Source: Phallus indusiatus
Lineage: Eukaryota; Basidiomycota; Agaricomycetes; Phallales; Phallaceae
Assembly: GCA_027605045.1 (NCBI GenBank)
Contig: JAQFWX010000022.1
Coordinates: 496,001 to 560,000 of the forward strand
Direction: 5' to 3'
DNA: 64,000 nucleotides
Shown here one piece after another: positions 45,530 through 59,027 of the stretch. Position numbers and translations under genes: made by a program. Below the pieces are notes generated by a model. That model had not been told where the DNA came from. It was given only the letters and a program-made list of their open reading frames with translations, and made no database searches. Position 1 is the stretch's first letter. Each line of letters starts with the position of its first letter.

Positions 45530-46260
45530 TCTAAACTTCACAACTGTTTATCGATAATTCAGTCACATTCTCTAGTGGCGATTCGCGAATATAATCTCAG
45601 GCTGCTATGTATGTATATCAAATCATTATATACCAGTGCCATTGATTCAAGCCTTAGAAGTTGAAACCACCGCTTTATTACTATAGGTATTTTGCTCACG
45701 TTTCCCAGATAATTATCTCGCCATATGACTCGTTTTACTTTTTTTTTATCATCTAACCCCTTGTCAATAGTTAATATAGAAACTGTATATCTGCTCGTAA
45801 GCTCATTCACTACTGTCATTCGATGAAATCCGAACGAGAAATCGGCAGATATCGCTCAAGAGCTAACTAGACTAATCTGTCCTACATAATCACTCGTTAT
45901 CTGCAGGCCTTTCCTTGCCGACTTCGTGTACGCTCAGTAATATCTGCCCTTCGGTCACTTCCGCATATTTATTGTCGATTGGATTCTAAGAGCTTGTTCG
46001 TTAATATTACTCCCTTAATCCGATTTGTTCATGATTACTAATATGTCAGATTTTGTTGACACAATTAGATTTGATGGAATCTTCAGTGTCGAAGCTTTCA
46101 AGGCGCTGCACACCTTTTCTTGAGTTGGTTTTTACAAAGATTTTGATAAGAAGAGGTAAGCAACCCAGAAACCCATTAGTTTTGAACAGGTCCTGACTAC
46201 CATCAGCCATCGCGTCGCATGGCGGCTCTCACGAGTTGATCAATTCTGATTGGGGCCTGA
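45530..46260 (+). pseudogene. DUF6533 paralogue relic, start codon lost
   Basis: It aligns with the gene at 47216: the shared AACTTCACAA is followed by CTG here where the other copy has ATG, and CATTCTCTAGTGGCGA is shared. Pieces of the first helix (ETTALLL) and of the later helix before the ILIRRG site are recognisable, with stops between them. Confidence 0.6.
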
Positions 46261-47215
46261 GGGAAGTTTTTATCTAAATATAAACGGAATAGCCTGTAAT
46301 TTATGCCGGTTAGTCAGCTTCCTATAAGATTGCTTCCCATCTGGAGATCACTATCTACCGGTCGTTTTCCGAGTCAGACCAACAATCTACGAGTAACAAT
46401 AGCATATATGCGCCCTCTCGTTACTCATTCCTTCAATCGCATTCCGAGTTATTTATCTCTCGCCTTTCCAAGATGATCATTGACAATCTGATTATTGATA
46501 TAAGGCAACTGCACACGCCTGTGCGACTGAAATCAATGGTCGAATGGCTGTAACTGCTTAATGCGGTCCGATTCACTTCACTTCGATCTCTGCACTTTCC
46601 TACGGCCTGTCTTCTTAGATGCTTCTCAGGGCCTCATTTACCAGAATCAGAACAGCCAAAAAAAATGCTGACGAACCGAGAACAAACCAAATGTGTGAAT
46701 ACCGCTCCCTCCGAACTCCAGATTGTCCCAAAAATCGAAAGGACCTCATTAATAAATCAAAGCGCTAACCTGCACTCGTCCTTTGTCCTTTCTTTGGATG
46801 TAAAAAGAGATTAGCGCCTCGATTCTCTTTAGTGGAGCTTGGATTAAACAGGTTTGGCGCGATCAGCCATGCCCGTCTATCTAACTATAGATCATAGGAT
46901 CATAATGAGGTAACGTAGGAATTCTCACCGAGAAGAAATGCATTACGCCACCTGCGCCTCGATTCATTGATTGAGGCGGTTTCGGTTCAAGCTTTTCACA
47001 CTGTCGTTTTCGACATCACGTCGGTAATGAGATGATATCTCGAGCGAAGTGTCGATTAACCATATCAATGATCTGGGTTATTATCTCTGAAGCTTCAGAG
47101 ATAGAATCCAGATCACAAATAAACGTCAGCAGTGAGCTTTATATATCTACAGTCTGGGATGGTTTTATACATCTGCACTTTGGATTTTTCTCTCTTGTCA
47201 GCTGAAACTTCACAA

Positions 47216-48480
47216 ATGCTCGTCAACAATCTCGCAGCATTCTCTAGTGGCGAATATAACCTTGGTACGTATATTATGACATAATAATTGATTGCCGTGG
47301 CCGGTTCAATTCTTTCTCCCAAGTTGCGACCACCAGTTTGATGTTATGGGATATCTTGCTCACCTTTGAAAGAGAAGTATGTTGTAAAATGACACTTTGT
47401 TTTATCACCGTCTAATCTTTTGGTGTAGGAGCGTTATATCTGGTCGTGAGCTATTTTTTCTTTTCAGTTTATTCTCGCTGAAAGCCAGGTGCGAAATTGC
47501 TAGATATCACACAAGAGCCAATTGGACCACTTTATTCTATATAATCACCCGTTATGTGCCTTTTATTGCTAACGTGTACGCCGAGCGATATTTACCACTA
47601 ATTATCTTGCATACTGATTAATTTTATTGAAGGACTTCCTTGATATTACTCCTGCACTCTAATTCATTTCCAACCTCTGAACCGCTGAATTTGGTTAGAC
47701 ACGATGAAATGTTCACTAAGATATTCCGGGCACTGTATACCTCTTCGTGGTTACTTGTATTGATTTGCACGGAGATACTCTTTATAAAAAGAAGTAAGCG
47801 ACTTTCATTGTTTTATATCTCGAACGATTCTGACTACAGTCAGTCGTTGCGTTGTATGACAGCTCACGACTGCTTTTACGTACCTTAGCGGGCTTTTGTG
47901 CTTGCGAAATAATTTCTGCGATTGTTCTAATTTCGTTTGCTGACACGCAGGTATAACCGATCCAACTTCTTCATCGTTTCCGAGTCAAAACTTCTAAATA
48001 TTCAACCTTATTGCTTTTTTAAGATGTCGACACGTGTTTCCCCACAGCCGTCCGCGTCGTCACTATTCTCTCTTCAAACCTACTTTACGTACGCAATATT
48101 AATTTCCAGGAGAGTGAGAGCCTGACACTGATGGATTATAATGACAGGATTCCAGGACTTGCATTTCAAGCCCTCTTATTTTTGCTCGCAGCAAGGATAA
48201 TAATTATAAAGTGGAAGGAAGTAGTATCAGAAAGTAACCTCAGGGTAATGCCCCCAGGGACTGACGGATCTACACCCAAACACACAGTTAACCTCCTGAA
48301 AATTATGATCCGTGATGGGCTATGTAGTTACTGTTACAATCTATGTGCGTGGTTAACTCTTTTTCTCTCTCTTCATCAGCTGACGCCACGGTCAATAAAA
48401 TAGGTGGACTACTTGTGATTGCAGTAATTCGGCCAACGTTTTTGAGTGGTCCTCTTGGACTACCTAATACACTGTAAGTG
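47216..48480 (+). pseudogene. DUF6533-type membrane protein, tandem copy, probably decayed
   Basis: ATG 47216 gives MLVNNLAAFSSGEYNL, spliced to VATTSLMLWDILLTFEREV. Further blocks are RYIWS, then WTTLFYIITRYVPFIANVYAE, then LYTSSWLLVLICTEILFIKR, then PGLAFQALLFLLAARIIIIKW and LLKIMIRDGL, in the same order as the other DUF6533 genes here. The region between the EREV and RYIWS parts and around 47780-47960 needs splicing to be open, so I cannot tell a working gene from a recent pseudogene. Confidence 0.5.
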
Positions 48481-49893
48481 TTTGTACAACTCTCGAATGG
48501 TTCTAATAATTAAATAATGTAAACCATGAAAGCTGGTCCTCTGTCAGTTTGTCAGTCACGGTAAGTGAGAACGTGTTTTGCTATGATAATTTATAGACCA
48601 CGTTTATTAGAGCGCTCGTTTGGTTTTGAATGTGCGTTGCGCTGGAACAGGAGTGAATAATCTATCAGCATCCGGTTCATGTGTTGTTGGCCCCAGTTTT
48701 GAATTTATTCAAGGCGCCCGGTCTAATTTTACACGAGGAAATGATGATTTCTCTGTGCCTTACCGTTATGAATTTAAACCCGATTCAGACTCTGACAGCG
48801 ATGATTTGGGTCGATGTACTGCTAGTGACGCCTCCTTCCTTGGCACTGGCGGAGCGAGCTGAACAGCTTTATCTAAAAAGACATCATGTAAAATATTCCG
48901 TTATTCATTCAGATCTCTCAAATGCTCGTAAAATTGATTTATCTTGAGAAAAATTTTGACTGCCACGACGCGCATATATGTATACCAGCGGCGTTTCAGC
49001 GCTTCAGGTGTCGTCAAGGTCAGACCAGCAACATGCGGATAATATGTATATGCGCATTCTTCGCCTCACAGGAGATTTCCCTATCAATCAATTAGCCAAC
49101 TGCGCACGCAGCCGAAACTGAGCTTCACATAGGTTGTCGTATCGCAAAAATCGGAATTGCCTCATACAAAGTTATGTAATTAACGAATCAAACCAAAAGA
49201 AGCGAAGCAGGCGCCTTGATTCTTATCAATTATGTAACTTTGAATAAAGCGCTTTTGATTTTTGTGATTTTCTCAGAGCTCCCACATGAGATGGAGTCTC
49301 CGGCGCAGACGTTACCGAAAACGCGCTGATCGAATCATGAGATATAATCCGAAGATGGTTTTGCGTCAATTTCTCGATCACACGTGAGAAGAGTGTGAAC
49401 ATGTACAGACCTTTTCAAGAGCACTCGCTTGGATCTGAACCTCCGCGCTGCGACGGCCACGCAAACAGGCCCTGGAGCGAACAATATCTTAACATCGCAC
49501 GCTGGCACCCATCTATCAGTTCTCCAAGGCTTTGGGTCTTCTCTTACGTACACCGGGAGGTGGTGAATTCTCAGCGACACATCATTACTACGATTTTAAA
49601 TACGATTCGGGTTCTGACCACGATGATCAGTACGCGCTGATTCATATTTCATTTGCCACCACAGCCATGTGTGAGATAGGTATATATCTATTTTTGGGGT
49701 ATTAAATCCCGTTTGTACCAGGTCATTTATGTATGTATGTATGTTATACTTAATTCTTACAACCCAAATTAGTTGTTGCAGGCTGTGCTCTCGGATATTA
49801 AGGAGATGAGATACTTCGCGTGGTTAGAGACCAACTGTCAGAGTATCTCAGTTATTCCTCCTCGCTAGTAGGTAGCTTTTATCCTGGACCTCG
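48481..49893. other. Intergenic between DUF6533 paralogues
   Basis: Possible remnants of an earlier copy. Short frames near 48620-48947 and 49395-49640 have no motif. Confidence 0.4.
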
Positions 49894-50185
49894 ATGAACC
49901 TTTCTCTTCGGAAACCATTCGACTTGGAACCTTTATTCTTTATCGGGAATCTACTCACACTCTCCTATGGCGCATACGGCATTGGTGAGCACATGTATTA
50001 AAGTTTTGATGAATGATTCAATTTTTTAATTTAGTTGCCACCACTACCCTGCTGCTGTGGGATATCATGATCACGTCACCCAGAGAAGTCAAAGAGCTTC
50101 GTTTGATTGTTCCATCTGAATTATCTAACCCCTAAACTTTGGCAATAGAAAAAATATATTTGGCGGTAAGCTCATTTTTCAAAAT

Positions 50186-52071
50186 ATTGTCGCAAAATCA
50201 CCCAAGCCTGATCAGAGCAGGCTTAATCTGACGGGTGCTGATGTCCACCGATGGCCGTCTGACAGTTGCTGAGGGAGGCTGAGGGACGCAAGAGAAGATG
50301 ATGGGTGCTGACAGGGAGCTGACAGGAGCTGACGGGAGCTGACGGGCTACGCACAAATTCTGGATTCAAATAGCGTATGATATATACCTAAAATACACCA
50401 GATCAATGTTGCTAATTTCGAAGATGACTGATTGAGGGGAAATGTCAAAGACTGTATAGGTGTTGCAACCAAATTTTGAATGATGTCCGGATAAATACCT
50501 GATCTTGAGCTCATAAAACGAAGTAACGTGAATGCCTATTAAATTGAGATATTTAGTAAATGAAATTTCATGTTGGATATCAGTTTTGCTTACTATGTAT
50601 CTCAGAAGGATGGCATTCTAACATCTAGTGTGAGTGTGAAAATGATAGATTGGACATCAGAGAAGTCACAACATGGCAAACAGTTATCTGTATGAATATG
50701 ATCAGTTCTTAGCTCAAGGAGAAACAAACGTAGGCTGGATAAGCTCACTTAGTGATAATGGCACTTTCGGAGATTTGGAGTCTGAAGCCTAGTGGCAAAA
50801 AAATTCATACACAATGACAGGAATCTTATGCTTTCTCATTGACATCCGTCTGCTGCTGAAATGAGTTTGGTCTTGCGATCTGTGAACAACCATTACACGA
50901 GAAAAGGCTATCATACACTCAAGCCATGGGGGGAGGCACTTGTAGTTTTTTGTGCGACATGAATTATTCTACAGTGAACAATACCCGAGTGCTGATAACT
51001 GAACTTTGTCGCAACGCAACTGAATGCAGGGTTGGTGAAATTATATAATCTTGGTTCAACTGTATATAAGGTCTGGGGGGATGCGACGTACTGTTCACCC
51101 TCTTTTGCTCTTACCATGACCTGCTCGAGCGTTCGTGTCAGGTGGTACTCAGTAGTACTCAGTTCCAAGGCCTCGTGCACAAATTCCAACGTTACTCACG
51201 TCTCCGTTGTTAGGTATTTGTGTTTAGAATTAATGTCGTGTTTACCTACTCTGTGTCAGGGTACGCTACCGCGTCCCCTCATTTTTCCTTATTCATTATC
51301 ATCGGTATATGTTCATTTCCATTTCATTTACATTTCCCGTACATTAAGTCCACCCTCCGTTTGCTCCCTCCGTCTCTATTTCACATTCTCTACTCGTGCG
51401 CGTTGCGCGCTCATACCCGGCGTGATGCCCGTGACATCACGTCGCTTAGGCTCGGCTTGGGCGCCTGGCACTTAGCTGTGTCAGGGCCGCACGCCGCGTC
51501 GTCGTTTTATGTATATAGTAGCTGTACCTAGAGTGAGGGTCCCTAAGCTTGTTCTCTTAGGATCCCCTCCCTCTAGGTGAGTAGTTAGTTTCTCCCTCAA
51601 TATATTCTCTTAGGATCCCCTCCCTCTAGTGTGAGCTGAGTAGCCCTAACACTCTGATTCCCTGCAGTTCATTGTTTTTTTTTCGATTTCTTTACATGGT
51701 ACCTTGTACTTCACACCGTTATAGCTAGTTATCATAGCGTAGTAGTAGATATTCTTTGTCTGTTTATTAGCATTACATAATATGAAATAAAATATCTTTT
51801 TTAACTATAAATCTCGGGCTCTTCAATAATCCAATATGTGATGTACTGAAGTCTGATTTGAGTGACTCTTGTTGATATATTATTGATATTAGTATCTTTG
51901 TTCTGACCAACTTTCGCCTTTTTCTGATCCATAAGTTGTCAGTCATGATCAGGCAGTATCATGTACTTGAAACGTATTGGATTCCGTCAGGCTCGGTCAG
52001 GCAACCACCCATCTGACGGCGCTGATAGGCCTTATCAGGCCTGATATGGCACTCCCGATTTTTGCGACAAT
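50186..52071. mobile_element. TIR element without recognised coding, about 1.9 kb
   Basis: The ends ATTGTCGCAAAA-TC and GA-TTTTTGCGACAAT are inverted repeats (one A indel). Subterminal regions are rich in CTGACGG-like motifs at both ends. It sits inside a DUF6533 gene, and removing it leaves an interval that matches the length of the paralogue at 45800. No clear TSD is seen. It is non-autonomous and contains a family A solo LTR, so its own length is about 1.5 kb. Confidence 0.6.
51254..51651 (+). mobile_element. Solo LTR, family A
   Basis: TGTCAGGG to CCCTAACA, 398 bp, with TSD CTCTG at 51249-51253 and 51652-51656. It lies inside the TIR element. Confidence 0.96.
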
Positions 52072-53059
52072 TCTTGCCAAAAACCGAGCGGGAGATCGGT
52101 ACTAGATATCACTCAAACCCTAATTGGATCACTCTATTCTACATGATCACTCATTATGTGCCTTTCATCACCAATGTGTATGTCAAACAATGTTCAAAAT
52201 CAATCATTCCCCATATTTACATGTATTGATCTATAAGGGCTTGCCTAATATTAATGCTGCAGCTTGACCTATTCAGGGTTTCTGGCACGCTGAATTTCTT
52301 CAAATCAATTGAACTCGCTCGACTACTTGTCAATATTCTCACAATACTATATATAGTTGTTTGGTTAATATTGTTAATTTCCACGGAGATACTTTTCATA
52401 AGAAGAGGTGAGCGACGAGGATGCCACTATTTTGTAGTATAGATTCTGACAGTAGCCACTGGGATGGGATAGTCGTGGCCTTGCACGGGGGGTCACGACT
52501 TCTTTCACATTTCCTAACTGGTTTTCTTGTCTGCGAATTAGTTTCCACATTTATTATGTATCTGCATACTATGCTGGTATGTTTAAAATTGGACACCCAA
52601 TCACATTTTCTGAATATTCCTCAAGGTGTCACTTTCAAAACCGATAGTGATACATTTTTCTTCACGAACGCCTGCCATCATAATGTTAATACCTTCTGGA
52701 GGAATATTTCCGTACGAAAATGACTACCTAATGATAAGCACTGATTGTTCATGATATTTAGGTTTCCCGAAATTGCGTTCCAGGCTTTCTTGGTCATGCT
52801 GGTCATAAAAGTGGTAATATCAGATTGGAAGGGGATTGTCATGGTACGCTAGCGCCTCTTCCGATTATTCGATTTCTTCCAAGAGTGCCCAAAAAAAAAA
52901 ATTTTTGACCCTAACTCCCTAAACGGTAATAAGCGTTCTCACAACCGCCCCCCCCCCTTAAAAATCAAAAATAGCTCGAATATTCATGTAATTGCTAGTT
53001 TAAAATACAATGAATTTACCATTTCTTTGACAAAAATGATAATTACGCATAGGTCAGCA

Positions 53060-56000
53060 TCATTTCCGTGCACGCTTGGCAGTTTTGCGGTTCATGCTTA
53101 TGCAGCTCTCGCACATCCAATTCAACGGAATACTTCTAAGACCTTGACAACGAAGGTGAAACTAAAAAGGACACAATTACAATCTTGAAATAGGAAGACT
53201 TGTATGCAAAACTCACCGCCCTTGTCTCACAACCTATTGCCTGACATTCAATTAAGTCGGGATTGCTCTTCCAATCATCTTTCAATATATCCACCGATTT
53301 ATCTCCCTTACCACAATCACATATTTCTTCAAAGAATGTGATTTTACGGGCTGTTCGTCGGCCTCTACGAGACACCGCCACCTCCGTGAAACCTTCGAAG
53401 ATAGTTGCTGTTGATTGCTCGGTAAATTATACAAGAAATGACATATCTGTTCCATACCTTGTGAATTGTTGGTATTGTTTGGTGGGATGTATTCTTCATC
53501 GCTTCTATTGGTAACCTCCTCCTCATCTGATGACCCGGAACTCTCAGACTCAACAGCTTTCATGCTGGATGAGACTTGGCCTGACACTACTCTACCAGTC
53601 ATTGATGAGGCTGAAGATCCAGGTATAATAAGGTCCGTATTGCTGGCAGAATGAATGAATGGTATTAGACTAACGCCATACAGTGAAATAGGCTCGTATC
53701 TCTTACCGCATTGCAAGGCGAGAAGTATGACCATCAGATATAACTAGTTTTTCTTGACCAACTTTAGCTGCCTTCCTTTTCTTTCGAGTTGTGCGTGCAT
53801 TGCGAATGGTTCTCCAATGAATCTTCATTCCTTGACGTTCATCTTCTGTGATCTGCCATAGATCACAGTAGTTGTCGGGCAAGGAGTCTGCATGGCTAAG
53901 TTCGAGGTGCTCCTTAAGGTGATAACGCCAAACTGCAGGGGATCGGGGCGGGCACAGCGGACAAGCGAGTGGTACGTTCGTACATGGGCTCTTGGGGGTG
54001 TAGACAGAAGCCGGTTTATACGAAAACTTGGTCATTTTAGGGCAGTTGCTCTTCTTATAGTCAACTTGTACGTCGGTAGTTCCTGCTAAAAAAATCAAGC
54101 ACGCGGGACTTGGACGTAAGCAAAAGCCACATGGCATTGAGGTCTCTCGGAGACTCGAGTCAAATAGTATATGTGTACTATTGTGCATTATTAGGTGGGA
54201 ACCGGTGCCAGGATTCACCTGGGGATAACAGCGGGCACATAAAGAGCTGTCCAGGCCTAAATGGGTATTGTCCTCTTGTTGACAGTTGAAGCAGGCCTTT
54301 TCTAGAATTGGGAGATTGAGATTCTACCGAGGAGTATCAAAACTATGTATACGTACTATTGTGACGATAGGGAAAGAGATCATGTAGACCTGCAGTGGGC
54401 ACATGGCAGTCTGGCTGTTCCGCCAACCTTTGGTGCAGAATGGCAGTAATTGCTGTGAGCTCAGTGCTTGAAAACCAAATAGACGGGTGATTTTCTTTCC
54501 CACACGACATTTTTGGATTAAAGACCTGTACCATATCTCCACGGGCTTCTAATATACTTGACGTTGCTCCATAGTTGATTGTAGTGTTACGCGCCGGGGT
54601 CGGGATGACTAAGCGAGGCTCGGGACAGGATCGGACGTGGGTCGGATGTTGGTCGGCTTCAACTTACTCTTGAGTTGCGCCCTCACGGTGCGTCACCAAC
54701 AATTTCGGGTCGGGGCAGGGCTACGAGGCTTTCCTAGGTTAGTACTAGGTCGGGCCACGTACAGGGGTCTAGGGTGAGTTCTCCGAAGCTTTAACAATGT
54801 CGGAGGTTCTGGGTAGAGACTGAGTCGGAGGACGTCGGAGTCTTGGAGTTAGGAATGGGGTCGGAGAAGTTGGTCAGAGGTAGTTGTTGAAGAAGATAGA
54901 CGCAACGTCGCCGACGACGTTCGAGGACGCCGTCAACGACGACAAGGGATCTGAGATGAGATTGGATCGAGATATGAAACGTGTGAGAGATTGGGCGGAA
55001 TAAGATCTATATCAGAACTGGAGAAGTAGTTACAGGAAGGTCGATCTTTAAATAGCTATGAAACTAAATAGAGACCTGAAACGGGTTACAACAAGATAAC
55101 AAGGACGGAAAAGGAAATGGTTCGGAACGGGGAAACAAAAAGAATATAAGCGAGGTACGTAAAAGGAATGAGCGGAGCTCCGCTTAAGCGAGGTGTTACG
55201 CGGGCGTGACATGTAGACCCATTGCAAACCCAGTCACAAGGAGGATCGTCTGAGGTCGGCTCACAAGGAACCAGTTGAAGGATCTGGAAGAACACTTTAC
55301 AATGAGATTTCAGCTCATCCTGAGGTACCGACGGAACGTTAATGCCGTCGATTTTAAACCTGGTAGCTTGTATGGCTCCCAAATAGACATCATCCTGAAC
55401 TTTAATAAGGGTCAGGAGAGGATCATTTATCAGTAACATGGGAGATTCTGAGAAAGACGGGCCTTCTGGATTTGATTGTGAGCCGTCAAACCTTGTATAA
55501 CCTCTAACACGACGCAGACGGTCCGTAGATTTCGGCCCAGCACGTGTGGAAGGATGTGAGTACAATCTGAGAACTGATGCCTTATGTATCAGCTTGCCGT
55601 CTACTTCAACAGTATGTAAATGTTTCGAAGTGCTGCTTTCTTGTGTGATGATGTCTTCCAGGTCTGGCTCCAAATCTTCATCTGTTATGATATTCGCTTG
55701 TGGCATTGCGCAATTCTAATCAAAAATCAGTACGTCATTGTTAATCATCATACGAATGACACACATCTCGACCTGTGTTTTCATCATCTATCTCATCAGG
55801 TTCAAACTTGCGTTTGAATAGCGGAACACCCAAAGGCGCCAGCATTGTTATGCTGGGTATTTCTTCCGACTGACTAAAGCTGAATGTAACATTGGCTAAC
55901 TTCAAACTCTCATTTGCCAATAAGCGGCCTTTGTTCCATGTTGTTGTAAGACTGACAGCTGCTACCGCAGTATTCCCTTTCCATTGATCAGGCCCAACGT

Positions 56001-59000
56001 GGTCGATCGTGTTAGACAATGTGCCATTTTCATCCAGACTAGGCATTCGCAGATGACGCAATCCTCGATCCCACTCTGGACGTTTGAGAAGGATGGAGGA
56101 ACATTCAGCGGCGGCAGCCAATCGTGAACCAATTTGAAATAAGTCAACGTTGGTATCGCTCCCAACAATAGTGCGGAGGTTCCCGAATTGTGTCTCGAGG
56201 CGATCCATCCCAAGCAGTGTAATATGAAAAGATGATTCAGGAAAGTCCCGCTGTGTCTTTGCCACACAGAAATACACATTTTTTATCGCCAATTGCAGAT
56301 CCACATAAAGCTGTGTTGGAATAAACTTCTTATTGCCAAGTTTGTATAGCGCAAAGGCAATATGTGCGGCTTTGCTTAACTGGCATAATTGTTCGGTAAG
56401 GGATAATGACGGCATGAGATACGGCTCCAAGAATGCTGCGACGAATTCACCAAACAAATTGATTTTTTTTCTTGTGGCGTGATATGTAGGCTTGTCTGTA
56501 GTTGTTGGCCTGGGTAGATTCCGGATAAGGAACAGTAGGGTGATGGCAAGGGGGACATCTTGCCTGTCATTGGGATTTAGCAGTCTATCCAAGCGATTTG
56601 AACTGCCTCCACCTGAGCTATCAGACAGATGTTGACGAAAGAGATCAGGAGTTATGAGGGTACCGTCAATCAAAGTGCCTGTGGGACGTATGGCAGTGTT
56701 CCGGAAGCGTTTGAAAATGTGTTTATAGTCTTTGTCAACCGTAAGTTCGTTTTGTCCCACATTTATATCGAAAAGCGGCAGCTCCCCTAAGATAGCGTAA
56801 AGATGAGACGAGGGTGATAATGGTGCATTATTAGTGAGGTGATTCAATGCTAATCCTCGTTTGGATTCCCCATCAGATGCAATGGAGTATATGGGCCGTC
56901 CTAAAGCATTTTCGCAAGCTTGAATTGCCGTCTGCAGAAGGCGTGTGTGCTCTTCTGCAGACTCACGTTTGCATGTTCCCGATACTGCAATGGGTAATGC
57001 TTGACGAAGTCGTTGCCCATTAGCCAGAGATCCAATTGCAAGTACAGTTGCCTATATAATCATTTCACATATTTGTTCCCCAGGTTTTGAAATAACACTC
57101 ACCTCAGAAGCAAAATGTATATTTTGATCCTGCAATCCCTTGAGCAGAACATCAGCTTCTTCCAGACCATTGAACGTGAACGTGTATCCCCGAGAATGCT
57201 CCCTACAAACCCCAAGGATGGTATTATTGGTAGCGTCATATCGGAGACGGGCTTCAGTAGCCAGTTCATCAACCATTAAAATATAACCGGCGGACTGCAG
57301 TGCTGAGGTATCATAGCCTCCAAAGTTAGCAGCTATCTCCTCTAACGTTGGATATCTTGAAGACACGCGCATTGGAGGAACACTTCTTGCTTTGCGAAGT
57401 GATTCCTTGCAGGGAAGTCCTAATGCTTTGTGAGCGATGTCAGCAATGCGTGCTCCTCCATATCGCCACAAAAGCAAGGCTATCTGATAGTCACGCTCAT
57501 CATAGCTCTTTACAGAATACAGATCCTGAGCGGCACGATCAATTCGATCAATTAAACCGGATATTCCAACACGACTCTTTACAGCAACAGCTACTATGCG
57601 TTGAACATTTTCCACCTTTCCTAAAAGCCCGAATCAATTTGGATTAAAAAGTGACGGAAGAGGCTTGAAGAGACGGCACATACCGGTTGCAATGCTTAAT
57701 ACAAGTCATTTATGATCATCTAAGACCATTGTTCGTCGGGCCAATTTAGTTCCAGTATTCAGTGCGTTTAATTTCAGACTATCCGCCTGTCTGATGACCC
57801 GATGATGTTTCTCTTCCAGTTGAGCATGCGAAAGCCACATCCAGGGAGTGTGTTCCTTTGCGCCAGATACCATCCGTTGTAGAATCCCAGATAAGATTGA
57901 ATTTCTTTTCAACAAGAGGCAATTGACACATGGATCAGAATAGCGGAAATTTCTACAATTTTCCGCATATAACACCAACTTTCCTCCCTTGCCAACCCAG
58001 TACCAAGGCAAAGAGAGTTGTATGTGAAGCTTAAACGGGTAGTCGCCATATGGATGACCTGTTTCATGGCTCAGTACCTTCAGCCCATGACATTGTACAT
58101 ACTTGGTACAATCGGTGGCTTCACCGGGGGAACTGGAGACCGGCAGAATAGCGTCAACATCAATAACCTCGGGTAGATTATCAATAGTAGTATGAACCTC
58201 AGCAGTTATTACCTCAGGCGGGGGCGACTTGGTGGGAATTAACATAGCAGGAGTACTGTCGGAATTTAACTCTTTAATTCTGTAACAGATATCAGACGTG
58301 ACTCATACATAGTGAATATTGACAAAACCGTACAATTCATTCATGGCGTCGATTAACCGTGTTAATTTGCCTTCTAATAATCCTTCAGCAATTCCTCCTT
58401 TGGTGACACAGAAGCATAGCCAGCTGTAAAGACCATCAATTCCATATGGGCCGGTCCGGATTTCACCTTTAATATCCTGAATAGACTTCCCGAAACCTAA
58501 GAAGCGATTCAAAATTGGATCGAAGATTTCCCATTGGTCATCTAGAGTCGAGTCGAGTGCCGGAAGCGAAGAGAACATTGAAATGACATCATCCGGGTTT
58601 CCTTTTGGAATAGTAGAGGGTAAGCGTCCAATTGTATCCTTTAGACGTGTGAAGAGGGGGCTTGTAATTAGGGGATCAGGAAGAGCAAGCATGTCATTGG
58701 TATTGGAGTTTGTCAATGGTCGTGACAGCTTAGGAGGTACGGGAACGGATTGTGTGGGTGGTTTGGTGCTCAAAAAGAAAGCCTTGAACTTCTTAGCTGT
58801 ATCATCCGGCATTATCTTCTGCATCAAATTTTTATGCTTAGTACTCTTCTGGTGGTGTAGCAAATTAGCTAAGCCACCAGTTCCAACTTTAACAATCATG
58901 CCACAATCACAAGTCATGGTGGCATCATTCTAATTAAGTTTCAAAGTCAATTAGCCATTCAAATAATAAGCATTAATCTTACATTGGTATTGGTATTGGT

Positions 59001-59027
59001 ATTGGAATTCTTTTTAGAGTGAGGCAT
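53060..59027 (-). pseudogene. Transposase-like gene: BED-like finger, DDE-like core, PHD-like finger
   Basis: Minus strand, many short introns. ATG at 59027 (MPHSKKNSN) is spliced to CDCGMIVKV...HHQKSTKHKN, a BED-like finger. Then come DCTKYVQCHGLKVLSHETGH and PFKLHIQLSLPWYWVG (57900-58130), a helical region, and the putative catalytic core: LMVDELATE (near 57260), IASDGESKRG (near 56880), KDYKHIFKRFRN (near 56720) and GMDRLETQFGNLRTIVGS (near 56190). Further on are a Cys-rich block (CGFCLR, CPLCPPRSPAVWRYHLKEHLELSH, 53880-54120) and a C-terminal PHD-like finger (CDCGKGDK, CQAIGCETRA, spliced to FHLRCQGL and MCESC), ending at TGA 53060. A TGA at 57706-57708, where the protein pattern expects Arg, and the solo LTR at 54585 disable it. 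Similar long proteins occur widely in Agaricomycetes; I know no assigned name. Confidence 0.75.
54585..55211 (-). mobile_element. Solo LTR, family D (627 bp)
   Basis: On the plus strand it runs from TGTTACGCGCC to GGGCGTGACA, with TSD TGTAG at 54580-54584 and 55212-55216. It is the only member of its family in the window. The orientation is inferred from TGTCACG/GTAACA ends by analogy with the other families. It interrupts the transposase-like gene in its 3' half. Confidence 0.85.

Larger units (their letters stand above)
49894..52836 (+). pseudogene. DUF6533-type gene split by a TIR element and by element C
   Basis: Exon 1 starts at ATG 49894 (MNLSLRKPFDLEPLFFIG) and is spliced to VATTTLLLWDIMITSPREV (about 50038-50095). 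The next part begins KIYLAV and is interrupted at 50186 by the TIR element. It resumes after 52071 with WITLFYMITHYVPFITNVY, then LARLLVNILTILYIVVWLILLISTEILFIRR, and near 52762 FPEIAFQAFLVMLVIKVVISDW. At 52837 chromovirus C cuts off the remainder. The order of blocks is the same as in the other copies. Confidence 0.65.

Noticed and set aside
50178..52079. 8-bp TSD for the TIR element
   Set aside because: The flanks do not match at 2, 5 or 8 bp; I could not define one.
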